Below, one piece after another: positions 7,653-16,663 of a stretch of DNA of 64,000 bases. The notes beneath the pieces are model-generated. The model saw only the letters and a program-made list of their open reading frames with translations, did not search any database and was not told the origin of the DNA. The position numbers and the translations under genes are program-made. Within the stretch, counting starts at the first letter, position 1. Every line of letters begins with the position of its first letter. This stretch comes from Enterobacteriaceae bacterium UBA7338. Lineage in GTDB: Bacteria > Pseudomonadota > Gammaproteobacteria > Enterobacterales > Enterobacteriaceae. The DNA lies in the NCBI GenBank assembly GCA_002480085.1, contig DKPJ01000006.1:313451-377450 (forward strand), read 5' to 3'.

Positions 7653-8438
7653 ATGGCCCGAGTGGACGTTGCTATTGCTGATGCGAAACAGTGGCAGGGT
7701 ATCGATGCAGATGTTTTGCATATCATACTGGAAGGGACCTATCGCTCATTTGTAGACATGATGGGTTATGAACTTGATAAAGATATTGTTGTTACGAACG
7801 ATTTAAACAGTACGACGCCAATGATTTTCTTTCCGCTGAATACGCGGGAAGAGCAGGAGCGTTACTGTATTACCCTGAAGGTCGAAGATACGCGCGACTG
7901 GGGAGAGATTGTTTATCAGCTTTCCCATGAGATCTGCCACGCCTACTGTAATTTCTATAAAGCGAAGGCCACCAAACACAAATGGTTTGAAGAGGCTATT
8001 TGTGAAGCCGGTGCCTTCAGCAATTTAAATAATATTTATCAGATTTGGCACGACCTACCCTTTGCAAGGCACCCGGCGCTGGAGACGTTTCGTCAGGAGA
8101 TACGCAACTGCCTTGAAAAACTGCTGGAGGACGTACCGCAGGGTATTACCACCGGCGATATTTTGGAATTTATTAACGTCAACCTGCCGGTATTTGAAAT
8201 AAAGAGCATCACCAAAATCTGGGACCGCGATAGCCACATTAAATTGCGCGCGATTTCCTGCTATTTATGCGAGCAGCTGTTTTATGTCGATAGCCGCTAC
8301 TGGCGCTCGGTGCTGCATCTTAATGAGTGGGATGCCACCACCGATAAAAACTTTGTCAGCTTTATTAACAGCTGGGCGAAGCACGGCGGCGATGATGTGC
8401 GTCCCGTCGCCGCCTCGTTGGGGATCCTGCTGATATAG
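7653..8438 (+). CDS. hypothetical protein with HExxH zinc-protease signature
   Basis: A 261-residue protein with no recognised name and no signal peptide. It carries HEICH at residues 92-96 in the setting YQLSHEICHAY, followed 15-22 residues later by WFEEAICE, the layout of gluzincin peptidases (HExxH plus a downstream Glu, here E114 or E118). The C-terminal half (about 150-260) looks helical and has no motif I know. ATG 7653 is chosen because AAGGA lies 7 bases before it; an in-frame TTG at 7620 has no ribosome site. Codon use (ATA, TTT, AAT) is somewhat AT-richer than the flanking genes. A metallopeptidase-like role is inference from the motif alone. Confidence 0.75.
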   Translation: MARVDVAIADAKQWQGIDADVLHIILEGTYRSFVDMMGYELDKDIVVTNDLNSTTPMIFFPLNTREEQERYCITLKVEDTRDWGEIVYQLSHEICHAYCNFYKAKATKHKWFEEAICEAGAFSNLNNIYQIWHDLPFARHPALETFRQEIRNCLEKLLEDVPQGITTGDILEFINVNLPVFEIKSITKIWDRDSHIKLRAISCYLCEQLFYVDSRYWRSVLHLNEWDATTDKNFVSFINSWAKHGGDDVRPVAASLGILLI

Positions 8439-8613
8439 CGCCGTTAACGCTCGCCACACCGTACATACCTGGCAACATCCCTGCCTGGCGCCCTCTCTCA
8501 ACCGTGGCTACCTTTAAACAACTATAACGAAGGCGCATTCCTGCGGGAAAAGACGCCTTCACTCTGCTGCGGCGCGGTTTGCCGACGGCCACTGGCAAGG
8601 TTGAGGAAGTAAA

Positions 8614-11586
8614 ATGAGCGAGCCCCTGTGTACCCTGTTTTACGACGGGAGGCCGGTTACTGGCCCGGCGAACGTCCCGTTAATCGACTTTTTGACCGCG
8701 GGCGGCCTGAAGCTGCCCCATGTCTGCTACCACCCATCGCTCGAACCGATGCAAACCTGCGACGTCTGCTGGGTGGAATACAAGGGTGAGCTGGTGCGCG
8801 GCTGCACGCTTAAGAGCGCGGAAGGCATGGAGATAGCGAGCCGCACGCCGCTTGCCGAGGCGGCGCAGCATGAGGGGATGGACCGCCTGCTGGCGAAGCA
8901 TGAGCTTTACTGCACCGTCTGCGAGCACAACACGGGCGACTGCACGCTGCATAACACCATGGCGGATATGCATATCCCCATTCAACGCTATAAGTATCAG
9001 CGCAAACCCTACGCCAAAGACCACTCCAACCCGTTCTACACCTACGACCCCGATCAATGCATTCTCTGCGGCCGCTGCGTGGAGGCGTGCCAGAACGTGG
9101 AGGTGAATGAAACGCTGAGCATCGACTACACCATGGCGCATCCGCGCGTGCTGTGGGACGGTGGCGAAACCATCGCCGGATCGAGCTGCGTCAGCTGCGG
9201 CCACTGCGTCACCGTCTGCCCCTGTAACGCACTGCTTGAGAAAACCATGCAGCCGGACGCCGGACCATTTACCAGCATGAAACAGTCGCTTAAGCGACCC
9301 ATGATCGATCTGGTGAAGGCGGTCGAAAACACCACCGGGGCAGAAATCGTCACCGGTATTTCAGTGATGGACATGCACTGGCGTCAGCCGGAGATCAAGC
9401 GCACCAAAACCGTCTGCACCTATTGCGGCGTGGGCTGCAGCTTTGAGATCTGGACGCGTGACCGCCACGTGCTGAAAGTGCAGCCGATGGCCGATGCGCC
9501 CGCCAACGGTATCTCTACCTGCGTGAAGGGCAAATTCGCCTGGGATTTTATTAACGATAAAGAGCGCCTCACCACGCCGCTGATTCGTGAAAACGACCGC
9601 TTTCGCAAGGCGAGCTGGGATGAAGCGCTGGAGCTGGTGGCGCGCCGCCTGCTGCAAATTCGCAACCAGCACGGTCCGCAGAGCATCGGCTTTATCGGCT
9701 CCAGCAAAGGCAGCAACGAAGAGGCCTACCTGACGCAGAAAATTGCCCGTCTGATTATTGGCACCAACAGCGTGGACAACTCCTCCCGCTACTGCCAGAA
9801 CCCTGCGACCCAAGGGCTATTCCGCACCGTCGGCTACGGCGGCGATGCGGGTACGATCGAGGATCTGCAGAAGGCGGATCTGGTTGTCATCGTCGGCAGC
9901 AATACCGCTGAAAACCACCCGGTGATCGCCTCAAAGCTCAAAGCCGCGAAAAAGCATCACGGGCAGAAGCTGCTGGTGGTCGATCCGCGCCGTCACGAGA
10001 TGGCCGAGCGCGCCGATCTCCACCTGCGCGCCCGTCCCGGCACTGATATGGTATGGGCCTCGGCGATGGCCCGTTATATGTTCGATAACGGCTATGCTGA
10101 CCAGGCGTTTCTGGCCGAGCGGGTCAACCAGGTAGAGGAGTATCGCCAGTCGCTGGCGCCCTTCACGCTGGCGTTCGCGGCAGAAACCACGGGGCTTTCC
10201 GTGGAGGCGCTTACCGAAGCCGCTGAGCTTATCGGCAAGGCAAGCGCGGTTTGCATCGTCTGGGCGATGGGCATCACTCAGCACAGCCACGGCGCCGACG
10301 CCAGCACCGCCCTCTCTAACCTGCTGCTGGTGACCGGCAACTATGGCCGTCCCGGCACCGGCGGCTACCCGATGCGCGGCCACAACAACGTGCAGGGGGC
10401 GAGCGACTTCGGCTGCCTGAAAGATTACTACCCCGGCTACGAGTCTGTAACCGATGAAAGCGTGCGCGAAAAGTGGGCGCGCGCCTGGGGCATCGAGCCG
10501 GAGCGGCTATCGCTGGAGGCGGGCTCGGATAACTTCGAGATGGTTGAGCACGCGCGCACGAAACAAATTCGCGCCATGTATGTGATTGGCGAAGAGACCG
10601 CCTTTGCCGACGCCGACACCACTAACGTTCACGAGGGCTTTACCAACCTCGATTTTCTGGTGGTGCAGGATCTCTTCTTCAGCCGCACGGCGCAGTTCGC
10701 CGACGTGGTGCTACCGGGCTGCCCAAGCGTGGAAAAAGAGGGCACCTACGTCAACACCGAGCGGCGCATTCAGCGCTTTTACGAGGCGCTGGCCCCCCTT
10801 GGCGACAGCCGACCGGACTGGCGCATTCTTACCGAGCTTGCTGCCCGCATGGGGCACGACTGGGGCTATACGCACCCGTCGCAGATTATGGCCGAAGCGG
10901 CACGCATCGCGCCCCTGTTCGCGGGCGTTAGCTACGAGCGGCTCGAAGGCTTCAGCTCCCAGGTCTGGCCCGTCACGGCGGAGGGCAAAAGCACGCCGCT
11001 GCTCTACACCGACAGGTTTAAAACGCCCGATGGGCGCGCCATCCTCTACCCGCTTGAGTGGCAGCCACCGCAGGAGGAGCCTGATGAGCAGTACGACCTG
11101 ACGCTCAACAACGGCCGCATGCTGGAGCATTTCCAGGCAACCAACCAGAGCGGGCGCGGTGGGCGCACGCTGTCGCTGTCGCCGGACTGGTTTGTGGAAA
11201 TTAGCCCGGCGCTTGCCGCCGAGCGCGGCCTCGCAGAGGGCGACTGGGTGAAGCTCACCTCACGGCGCGGCTCGCTGGAGGTGCCTGTGGTCGTCACCGA
11301 CCGCGTAGCAGGCGGCACGCTGTTCATCTCTATTCATCAGGGCAAGCCGGGCATTAATCTGCTGACTGGCGAACATCACGACCCGGACGTCAACACGCCG
11401 GCCTACAAAGAGATCGCTATCCGGCTGGATAAGCTTTCACGCGAGCCGCACCCCTCTCCTCTGCCGCGGCACAACTTCCGCTACGGCAACCGCACGCCGA
11501 TCCCGCACGTGCAGGTTGAGGAGAAATGGCAGCGCGATGACTATCGCCTCCCGCCCGAACAGGCCCCGAATCCGGAGAAATTTTAA
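8614..11586 (+). CDS. formate dehydrogenase alpha subunit, molybdopterin type (YrhE/YjgC-like)
   Basis: Cytosolic molybdoenzyme of 990 residues that should oxidise formate to CO2. Domains in order: ferredoxin-like 2Fe-2S (Cys 38, 49, 52, 64); a His/Cys-rich cluster segment (HELYCTVCEHNTGDC, about 95-110); two 4Fe-4S motifs (CILCGRCVEAC and CVSCGHCVTVCPC, about 147-208); the bis-MGD catalytic domain opening with VCTYCGVGCSFEIW near 268. The Mo ligand is Cys394 (SSRYCQNPATQ; codon TGC, not selenocysteine). This is the architecture of Bacillus YrhE/YjgC and the NAD-type enzymes. Its stop overlaps the start of a DUF1641 gene, and a cytochrome bd oxidase follows, so electrons may go to oxygen rather than NAD; that link is inferred. 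Confidence 0.92.
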   Translation: MSEPLCTLFYDGRPVTGPANVPLIDFLTAGGLKLPHVCYHPSLEPMQTCDVCWVEYKGELVRGCTLKSAEGMEIASRTPLAEAAQHEGMDRLLAKHELYCTVCEHNTGDCTLHNTMADMHIPIQRYKYQRKPYAKDHSNPFYTYDPDQCILCGRCVEACQNVEVNETLSIDYTMAHPRVLWDGGETIAGSSCVSCGHCVTVCPCNALLEKTMQPDAGPFTSMKQSLKRPMIDLVKAVENTTGAEIVTGISVMDMHWRQPEIKRTKTVCTYCGVGCSFEIWTRDRHVLKVQPMADAPANGISTCVKGKFAWDFINDKERLTTPLIRENDRFRKASWDEALELVARRLLQIRNQHGPQSIGFIGSSKGSNEEAYLTQKIARLIIGTNSVDNSSRYCQNPATQGLFRTVGYGGDAGTIEDLQKADLVVIVGSNTAENHPVIASKLKAAKKHHGQKLLVVDPRRHEMAERADLHLRARPGTDMVWASAMARYMFDNGYADQAFLAERVNQVEEYRQSLAPFTLAFAAETTGLSVEALTEAAELIGKASAVCIVWAMGITQHSHGADASTALSNLLLVTGNYGRPGTGGYPMRGHNNVQGASDFGCLKDYYPGYESVTDESVREKWARAWGIEPERLSLEAGSDNFEMVEHARTKQIRAMYVIGEETAFADADTTNVHEGFTNLDFLVVQDLFFSRTAQFADVVLPGCPSVEKEGTYVNTERRIQRFYEALAPLGDSRPDWRILTELAARMGHDWGYTHPSQIMAEAARIAPLFAGVSYERLEGFSSQVWPVTAEGKSTPLLYTDRFKTPDGRAILYPLEWQPPQEEPDEQYDLTLNNGRMLEHFQATNQSGRGGRTLSLSPDWFVEISPALAAERGLAEGDWVKLTSRRGSLEVPVVVTDRVAGGTLFISIHQGKPGINLLTGEHHDPDVNTPAYKEIAIRLDKLSREPHPSPLPRHNFRYGNRTPIPHVQVEEKWQRDDYRLPPEQAPNPEKF

Positions 11587-12074
11587 TGGCTAAAGCGATT
11601 GAGTATCAGGTGGAGCCGCCGAAAATCGGCCCCACCGCCGAGGAAGAACTTCAGCGTCTGCTGCAGACGCTGCATGAGCATGGCGTGCTGCGCCTCGCCA
11701 ACGATCTGGTGGCCAGCAATAACGACTGGCTCAAGGTGATTGTTGACGGCCTGAGCCGCAAAGGATCGCTGAACGTCATTCAGAATATCTCCGTGCTGCT
11801 GATGGCGCTCTCCACCATCCCGCCGGAGCAGACCTACAAGCTCGCCTTCGGCCTGCGTGATTTTGTGGCCGAACTGAGCCGCGAGGAAGAGCAGCCGCAA
11901 AGTGCGAACGGCAGCGCGCCGGGGGCACGCGGTGCCTGGAAAATGCTGCATGACGACGAGCTATGGCACTCTCTCACGCCGCTGCTAAACGGCCTCAAGG
12001 CTTTCTCCCGCCGCATGGAGGAAGAGGTGGATAAACCGATTTCGTCGTTCAGCGGTAAACCGAGCGACGCCTGA
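11586..12074 (+). CDS. DUF1641 protein (YrhD/YjgD-like), formate dehydrogenase partner
   Basis: A 162-residue protein of the DUF1641 family, which almost always sits directly after YrhE-type formate dehydrogenase genes. Visible features are a helical N-terminal half and the block LASNNDWLKVIVDGLSRKGSLNVIQNISVLLMALSTIPPEQ (in parts LVASNDWLKV, QNISVLLMAL). There is no transmembrane helix and no cluster-binding Cys set. Start and stop overlap by one base (TAATG) with the dehydrogenase gene, so the two are translated together. Family members are thought to help assembly or membrane contact of the dehydrogenase; the precise role is unproven. Confidence 0.85.
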   Translation: MAKAIEYQVEPPKIGPTAEEELQRLLQTLHEHGVLRLANDLVASNNDWLKVIVDGLSRKGSLNVIQNISVLLMALSTIPPEQTYKLAFGLRDFVAELSREEEQPQSANGSAPGARGAWKMLHDDELWHSLTPLLNGLKAFSRRMEEEVDKPISSFSGKPSDA

Positions 12075-12091
12075 GGCTCAACGGAGGAAGC

Positions 12092-13504
12092 ATGATAAGC
12101 CAGGAGACGGCTTTGTGGCTGGCGCGCAGTCAGTTCGCCTTTACCATCGGCTTTCATATTGTGCTGGCGGCCTTCACCATCGGCCTCGCCCAGTGGCTGA
12201 TGCTGCTGGAGGGGCTGTGGCTGTGGCGTAAACAGCGCGTTTATCTCGATCTCTACAAATACTGGAGCAAGGTATTCGCGCTGAACGTAGGGGTGGGCGT
12301 GGTGACCGGGGTGCTGATGGAGTTTCAGTTTGGCACCAACTGGGGCACGCTCGCTAACCGCGCCGGCGCGGTCATGGGGCCGATGATGTACATGGAGGTG
12401 CTGGTCGCCTTTTTCCTTGAGGCCGGGTTTATGGGGGTGGTGCTCTTCGGTATGGGCAAGGTGCGCCCCTGGGTGCACTTTTTCGCGACCTGCGTGGTGG
12501 CCGCCGGGTCGATTTTCAGTGCCTTCTGGATCCTCTCCGCTAACTCCTGGATGCAGACGCCAGCCGGTTTTATCACCGGTGCGGATGGCCGTTTTCAGCC
12601 CGTTGACTGGTGGGCCGTTATCTTTAACCCCTCTTTCCCCTGGCGCTTTGCCCATATGACGCTGGCGGCGATGCTCGCCACCGCCTGCCTTGTCGCTGCC
12701 ACAGGGGCGTGGCACCTGCGAAAACGCCCGGATAACCGTGGCGCACGGCTGATGTTCTCCTGGGGCCTGTGGCTGCTGCTGTTCGTCACCCCAATTCAGG
12801 TCGTGATAGGCGACCTGCATGGTGAAAACACGCGCGATCACCAGCCGGTGAAGCTGGCAGCAATGGAAGGCAGCTGGGATCCGCCGCCGCCCGGCGAGGG
12901 CGAGCCGCTGCGGCTTTTCGCCATTCCGGATATGCAGGCGCAGCGCAATCACGTTGAACTGGCGATTCCAAATATCGGCTCGCTCTACCTGCGCCACAAC
13001 CTTACCGGCACGATTCATAGCCTGAACCAGTATCCGCGCGAGGATCTTCCCTGGGTGCCTGGGGTGTTTTTCGCGTTTCGCGCGATGGTGGGGCTGGGGC
13101 TGCTGATGCTCTTTTTCGGCGCAGCCGGGCTGGTCACGCGCCTGCGCGGCAGGCTGTGGACCTCGCGCTGGCTGCAACGCGGCATGGTATGGATGGCACC
13201 AGCGGGCTTTTTCGCCATGCTCGCCGGGTGGTTTGTAACCGAAACCGGACGCCAGCCCTGGACGGTTTACGGCGTGCTGCGCACCGCACACAGCGCCTCT
13301 CCCGTCGCGCCCTCGCTGGTGCTGACCTCCTTTTTTGCCATCCTGGTGGTCTATCTGCTTATCTTCGCCATCGGGCTGTGGTTTTTGCTGCGCCTGCTTG
13401 GCAGGGCACCGTCCCATGATGAAAGAGAGCCAAATGCGGAAGTGGCGGAGCAGACCGGACGCGGCATAACGCCGCAGAGCATACGGGGGCGCTACGATGC
13501 TTGA
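12092..13504 (+). CDS. cytochrome bd-type ubiquinol oxidase subunit I (CydA/CioA family)
   Basis: Integral membrane haem subunit of 470 residues. Visible landmarks: FHIVLAAFTIG with the b595 His near 22, the GVVTGVLMEFQFGTNW segment, FLEAGFMGVVLFG with the proton-path Glu, FAHMTLAA (b558 His) and AFRAMVGLG (Met ligand). The quinol-binding signature GRQPWTVYGVLRT is intact. The Q loop is short, as in cyanide-insensitive CioA oxidases and unlike the long loop of E. coli CydA. Overlaps subunit II by 8 bases and follows the DUF1641 gene by 17 bases, with GGAGG upstream of its ATG. Reduces oxygen to water with electrons from quinol. Confidence 0.92.
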   Translation: MISQETALWLARSQFAFTIGFHIVLAAFTIGLAQWLMLLEGLWLWRKQRVYLDLYKYWSKVFALNVGVGVVTGVLMEFQFGTNWGTLANRAGAVMGPMMYMEVLVAFFLEAGFMGVVLFGMGKVRPWVHFFATCVVAAGSIFSAFWILSANSWMQTPAGFITGADGRFQPVDWWAVIFNPSFPWRFAHMTLAAMLATACLVAATGAWHLRKRPDNRGARLMFSWGLWLLLFVTPIQVVIGDLHGENTRDHQPVKLAAMEGSWDPPPPGEGEPLRLFAIPDMQAQRNHVELAIPNIGSLYLRHNLTGTIHSLNQYPREDLPWVPGVFFAFRAMVGLGLLMLFFGAAGLVTRLRGRLWTSRWLQRGMVWMAPAGFFAMLAGWFVTETGRQPWTVYGVLRTAHSASPVAPSLVLTSFFAILVVYLLIFAIGLWFLLRLLGRAPSHDEREPNAEVAEQTGRGITPQSIRGRYDA

Positions 13505-14504
13505 GGCTATCCTTTCTATGCCACCGTTAACGCTGCTTAGCGCCATTGCGCTGGCCTTCGGCGTGCTGATCTACGTGGTGCTGGACGGCACCGATCTTGG
13601 CGTCGGCCTGCTCGCGCCGTTTCAGCCGTCACAGGCGCGCCAGCAGATGAACATCTCTCTTCTGCCAGTGTGGGACGGGAACGAAACCTGGCTGGTGCTG
13701 ACCGCAGGGGCGATGCTGGCGCTTTTTCCGCTCGCCTTCAGCATCCTTTACAGCGCGCTCTATCTGCCGGTCTATATCATGCTGCTGGCGCTGATTGTGC
13801 GCGGCATGGCGATAGAGTTTCGCCATCAGCATCCGGCGCTGTTCGACACGCTGTTTATCGGTGGCTCCTGGGTTGCGTCGCTAAGCCAGGGCGCGACGAT
13901 GGGGGCATGGATTGAGGGAATAGCGCATAACGGCGAGCACTTCACCGGCGGCCCGCTGGCGTGGCTTTCACCGTTTTCGCTCTATTGTGCCGTTTCGCTC
14001 ACCGTGGGGTATGGGCTGCTCGGTGCCTGCTGGCTGGTGTGGCGCTGCGAAGGGGATCTGGCCGTCTGGGGCAGGCATCAGGCGATACGGCTTGCGCTGC
14101 TTACCGCCGCGCTGCTGGCAGGGCTGGTTATCTGGACGATGCAGCTGCAGGAGAATTATCGGCTGCATTTGCTGGCATGGCGCTACAGCGGGCCACTCGC
14201 GCTCATCGCCCTGCTGGCGCTGGCGGGGCTTCTCGCTGCGCTGCGCCGCAAACGCGAATTTTTGCCGCTGTTTATGGCGCTCACGCTCTTTTGCGCCGCG
14301 TTTGGCGCTATGCTGCTGGCAGTGTTTCCGTTCATTCTGCCGCCCGGCCTGCTGCTGACCCAGGCCGCCGCGCCGCCCGCTACGCAAAAGCTGATGCTTA
14401 TCGCCTTCGGCGCCTTTGTGCCGATTACGCTTCTCTACAACAGCTGGGGCTTCTGGATCTTCCGCGGCAAAATTCACGCCGCCCGGGATGCGGATCGTCC
14501 CTGA
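13497..14504 (+). CDS. cytochrome bd-type oxidase subunit II (CydB/CioB family)
   Basis: Integral membrane partner of the haem subunit, 335 residues with about eight to nine predicted helices. The N-terminal block VLIYVVLDGTDLGVGLL and the segment LLPVWDGNETWLVLTAG are hallmarks of CydB, and YNSWGFWIFRGK near the end is typical. It is the last gene of the formate dehydrogenase-oxidase operon; no CydX-like small peptide or cydDC genes follow. Its last 31 bases overlap, tail to tail, the GlxA-type regulator on the other strand. Confidence 0.93.
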   Translation: MLEAILSMPPLTLLSAIALAFGVLIYVVLDGTDLGVGLLAPFQPSQARQQMNISLLPVWDGNETWLVLTAGAMLALFPLAFSILYSALYLPVYIMLLALIVRGMAIEFRHQHPALFDTLFIGGSWVASLSQGATMGAWIEGIAHNGEHFTGGPLAWLSPFSLYCAVSLTVGYGLLGACWLVWRCEGDLAVWGRHQAIRLALLTAALLAGLVIWTMQLQENYRLHLLAWRYSGPLALIALLALAGLLAALRRKREFLPLFMALTLFCAAFGAMLLAVFPFILPPGLLLTQAAAPPATQKLMLIAFGAFVPITLLYNSWGFWIFRGKIHAARDADRP

Positions 14505-15427
14505 CGCAGCGCCTGGGGCGGCACGCCGTAGCCGCGGATAAAGACTTCGCGCATATGGCGGCGGTCGCGAAAGCCGGATTCGCGAGCGATGGCATCGAGG
14601 GTTAAACGGCTCTGCTCAATCATCAGCCGGGCCGCCTCAAGGCGTAGCCCCTCGATCGCTTTAGCCGGCGATTTGCCGGTCTCTGCGCGAAAAAGTCGCG
14701 TGAGCTGACGGGTGCTGAGGTGCACGGCGTCCGCCAGGTCATCTACCGTCAGCGGCTTGCGCAGGTTTTTACGTGCGTACTCCAGCGCGCTTTGCAGCCT
14801 GTCGGAGCGGGGTGCCAGGGCCAGCATCTCCGAGTGCTGGGTCTGGCCGCCAGAGCGGCGCTGGTTCATCACCAGACGGTGTGCCACGCTGCGAGCCACG
14901 TCCGCGCCGAGATCTTTCTCCACCATCCCCAGCGCCATATCCAATCCGGCAGTGAGGCCCGCCGAGGTCCAGATCGCCTCATCAATGATAAAGATGCGGT
15001 CATCATCCAGCTGAATCGCCGGGTGCAGCCGCTTCATGCTGGGGGCGTGCGCCCAGTGGGTAGTGGCGCGTCGGTTCTCCAGCAGTCCCGCCTGGGCCAG
15101 CACAAACGCACCGGTACAGATCCCTGCCAGCCGCCTTGCCTGTCGGGCCGACGTTTGTAGAAAGGTAATAATTCCCGGCGTGGCGGGCTGCTCGGTGGGC
15201 ATCAACACGCCCGCCAGCAGCCAGGTATCCATCTGTGGGTCGGTAGAGAGTGGCGCACTATCGATACCAATCCCCGACGATGAGCGCACCGTACCTCCGT
15301 GCTCTGAGTAGACCACCGTCTGGTAAAAATCCTCGCCCGCTACAATATTGGCAAACTCAAAAACGGTAAGCGTTGAGAGGGCCAGCATCTGAAAATTATC
15401 GGAAATAATTAAACCAATCCTGTGCAT
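14474..15427 (-). CDS. GlxA-family transcription regulator (DJ-1/PfpI + AraC HTH)
   Basis: About 317 residues: an N-terminal class I amidotransferase-like (DJ-1/PfpI) domain to about residue 185, with AGICTGAFVLAQAGLL holding the nucleophile-elbow Cys, and a C-terminal AraC-type DNA-binding domain (DDLADAVHLSTRQLTRLFRAETGKSP, ... SGFRDRRHMREVFIRGYGVPP in parts). Such regulators often answer to small metabolites or stress. Two adjacent ATGs (15430, 15427); the second has the better distance from AAGGTG. It closes a same-strand series with the MFS and short-chain dehydrogenase genes. Confidence 0.87.
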   Translation of the reverse strand: MHRIGLIISDNFQMLALSTLTVFEFANIVAGEDFYQTVVYSEHGGTVRSSSGIGIDSAPLSTDPQMDTWLLAGVLMPTEQPATPGIITFLQTSARQARRLAGICTGAFVLAQAGLLENRRATTHWAHAPSMKRLHPAIQLDDDRIFIIDEAIWTSAGLTAGLDMALGMVEKDLGADVARSVAHRLVMNQRRSGGQTQHSEMLALAPRSDRLQSALEYARKNLRKPLTVDDLADAVHLSTRQLTRLFRAETGKSPAKAIEGLRLEAARLMIEQSRLTLDAIARESGFRDRRHMREVFIRGYGVPPQALRQGRSASRAA

Positions 15428-15431
15428 CATG

Positions 15432-16628
15432 TCACCTTACCGAGAATGAGGAGTCAAACGGCTGCATACGAAAACGCTCCGAGAGCCAGAGGCTTACCAG
15501 CGCCAGCAGCAGAAAGAGTATCGCGCTGACCATTACGCCATAAAAGCCATAAAGCGGATAGATCCATGAGGCGACGGCGGAGCCAAAGCCAATCCCGCAG
15601 AACATAAAGGCGCTGGTCAGCGCCAGAGAGATGCCCCGCGTCTGCGGATCGGCCATTTCCACGATCCTGCGCTGCTGCGAAGGCCACAACAGATCGGTGG
15701 CAAACGCCCAGAACACCAGCGCAATATAGAGCAGCGCGAGCTTGCCCGGCAGCAGGGTGATGACCACCATATCCGCTACCAATAGCGCTATCCCTGCGGT
15801 CAGCAGGCGCTCGGCGCTGTAGACCCTGGCGGCCCGCGCGACAAACAGGTTGCCGACAATACCGGCCACGCCAATCACCGCCAGCGCAACCGACACGCTG
15901 CCGCTGTCGCCATGCCAGGTATCACGCACAATCGGCGAGATGAAAGCGTACATGTCGTAGACGCCAGATGTGATAAAAAACACGACCAGAAACGCCGTCA
16001 GCGATGCCCGCTCCGTCAGTACCTGCCCAACCTGGCGCAGGCGAATCTCTGCCCCGGCGACGCTGTTTGGTACGCTCAGCATAATATTGATGACCGACAG
16101 CACGCTCATTGCCCCAACGAGGGTAAACAGCATTCGCGCCCCTAATAAATTTGCGACCCAGGCCGCCAGCGGAATGCCGACCATGCTGGCTATCGATACG
16201 CCCAGCAGGATCATGGCGATGGCGCTGCCCCGCTCCTTTTCTTTAACCAGTTCCGAGCCGAGCGCCACCAGTACAGGTCCGATCAACGATGCGCCGAGAC
16301 CCATCGCGATCCGTGCGAGCACCAGCACGCTGTAGTCTGGCGCCAGGGCAAACAGAAACGCCCCCAGCCCGAAAACGCTCATCCCGGCAACGACCTGCTG
16401 GCGACGCCTGACGTGGCCGAAAAAGACCTGCGCCAGCGGAGCACCTACGGCAAAGGTGAGACCAAAAACGGCTAGCAGGCGGGCACTCTGGGCGTCGGTC
16501 AGCCCCCAGGCATAGGAAATTGGCTCCAGGCTTCCCGCGACGGAGAGCGCCCCGGTGGCCTGTACAAAATAGGCCAGGCTTAAGGCCCACAGCGCCCGGC
16601 GCTGGGGTGCGGTAATGTCAGTTTTTAT
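15432..16628 (-). CDS. MFS transporter, DHA1 family, without a canonical start codon
   Basis: Inner-membrane drug/metabolite exporter with 12 helices. Protein-like sequence begins well before the first in-frame ATG (16382): the frame upstream reads ...TDITAPQRRALWALSLAYFVQ and then GLTFAVGAPLAQVFFGHVRRRQQVV, which are helix 1 and the motif-A region of this family. In the upstream stretch there is no ATG, GTG or TTG; the expected first codon is ATA (16628-16626) or ATT (16616-16614), preceded by GGAGAGATCAAGG. Starting at 16382 would remove two helices. So either a rare start codon is used or a point change has disabled the gene. It lies 35 bases after the short-chain dehydrogenase and immediately before the GlxA-type regulator. 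Confidence 0.75.
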   Translation of the reverse strand: MKTDITAPQRRALWALSLAYFVQATGALSVAGSLEPISYAWGLTDAQSARLLAVFGLTFAVGAPLAQVFFGHVRRRQQVVAGMSVFGLGAFLFALAPDYSVLVLARIAMGLGASLIGPVLVALGSELVKEKERGSAIAMILLGVSIASMVGIPLAAWVANLLGARMLFTLVGAMSVLSVINIMLSVPNSVAGAEIRLRQVGQVLTERASLTAFLVVFFITSGVYDMYAFISPIVRDTWHGDSGSVSVALAVIGVAGIVGNLFVARAARVYSAERLLTAGIALLVADMVVITLLPGKLALLYIALVFWAFATDLLWPSQQRRIVEMADPQTRGISLALTSAFMFCGIGFGSAVASWIYPLYGFYGVMVSAILFLLLALVSLWLSERFRMQPFDSSFSVR

Positions 16629-16663
16629 CGCCTTGATCTCTCCAGGCCGGAGCCAGCCAGCGG

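Noticed and set aside
9793..9795. Possible selenocysteine in the formate dehydrogenase
   Set aside because: The active-site codon is TGC (Cys394), not TGA, and no SECIS-like stem was seen after it.
11834..13546. 570-codon open frame on the minus strand opposite cydA-like and DUF1641 genes
   Set aside because: It is antisense to recognised proteins, rich in His/Gln/Arg from GC-rich third positions, and has no domain or ribosome site.
15432..16382. MFS gene starting at ATG 16382
   Set aside because: It would drop helix 1 and motif A, which are clearly encoded upstream in the same frame.
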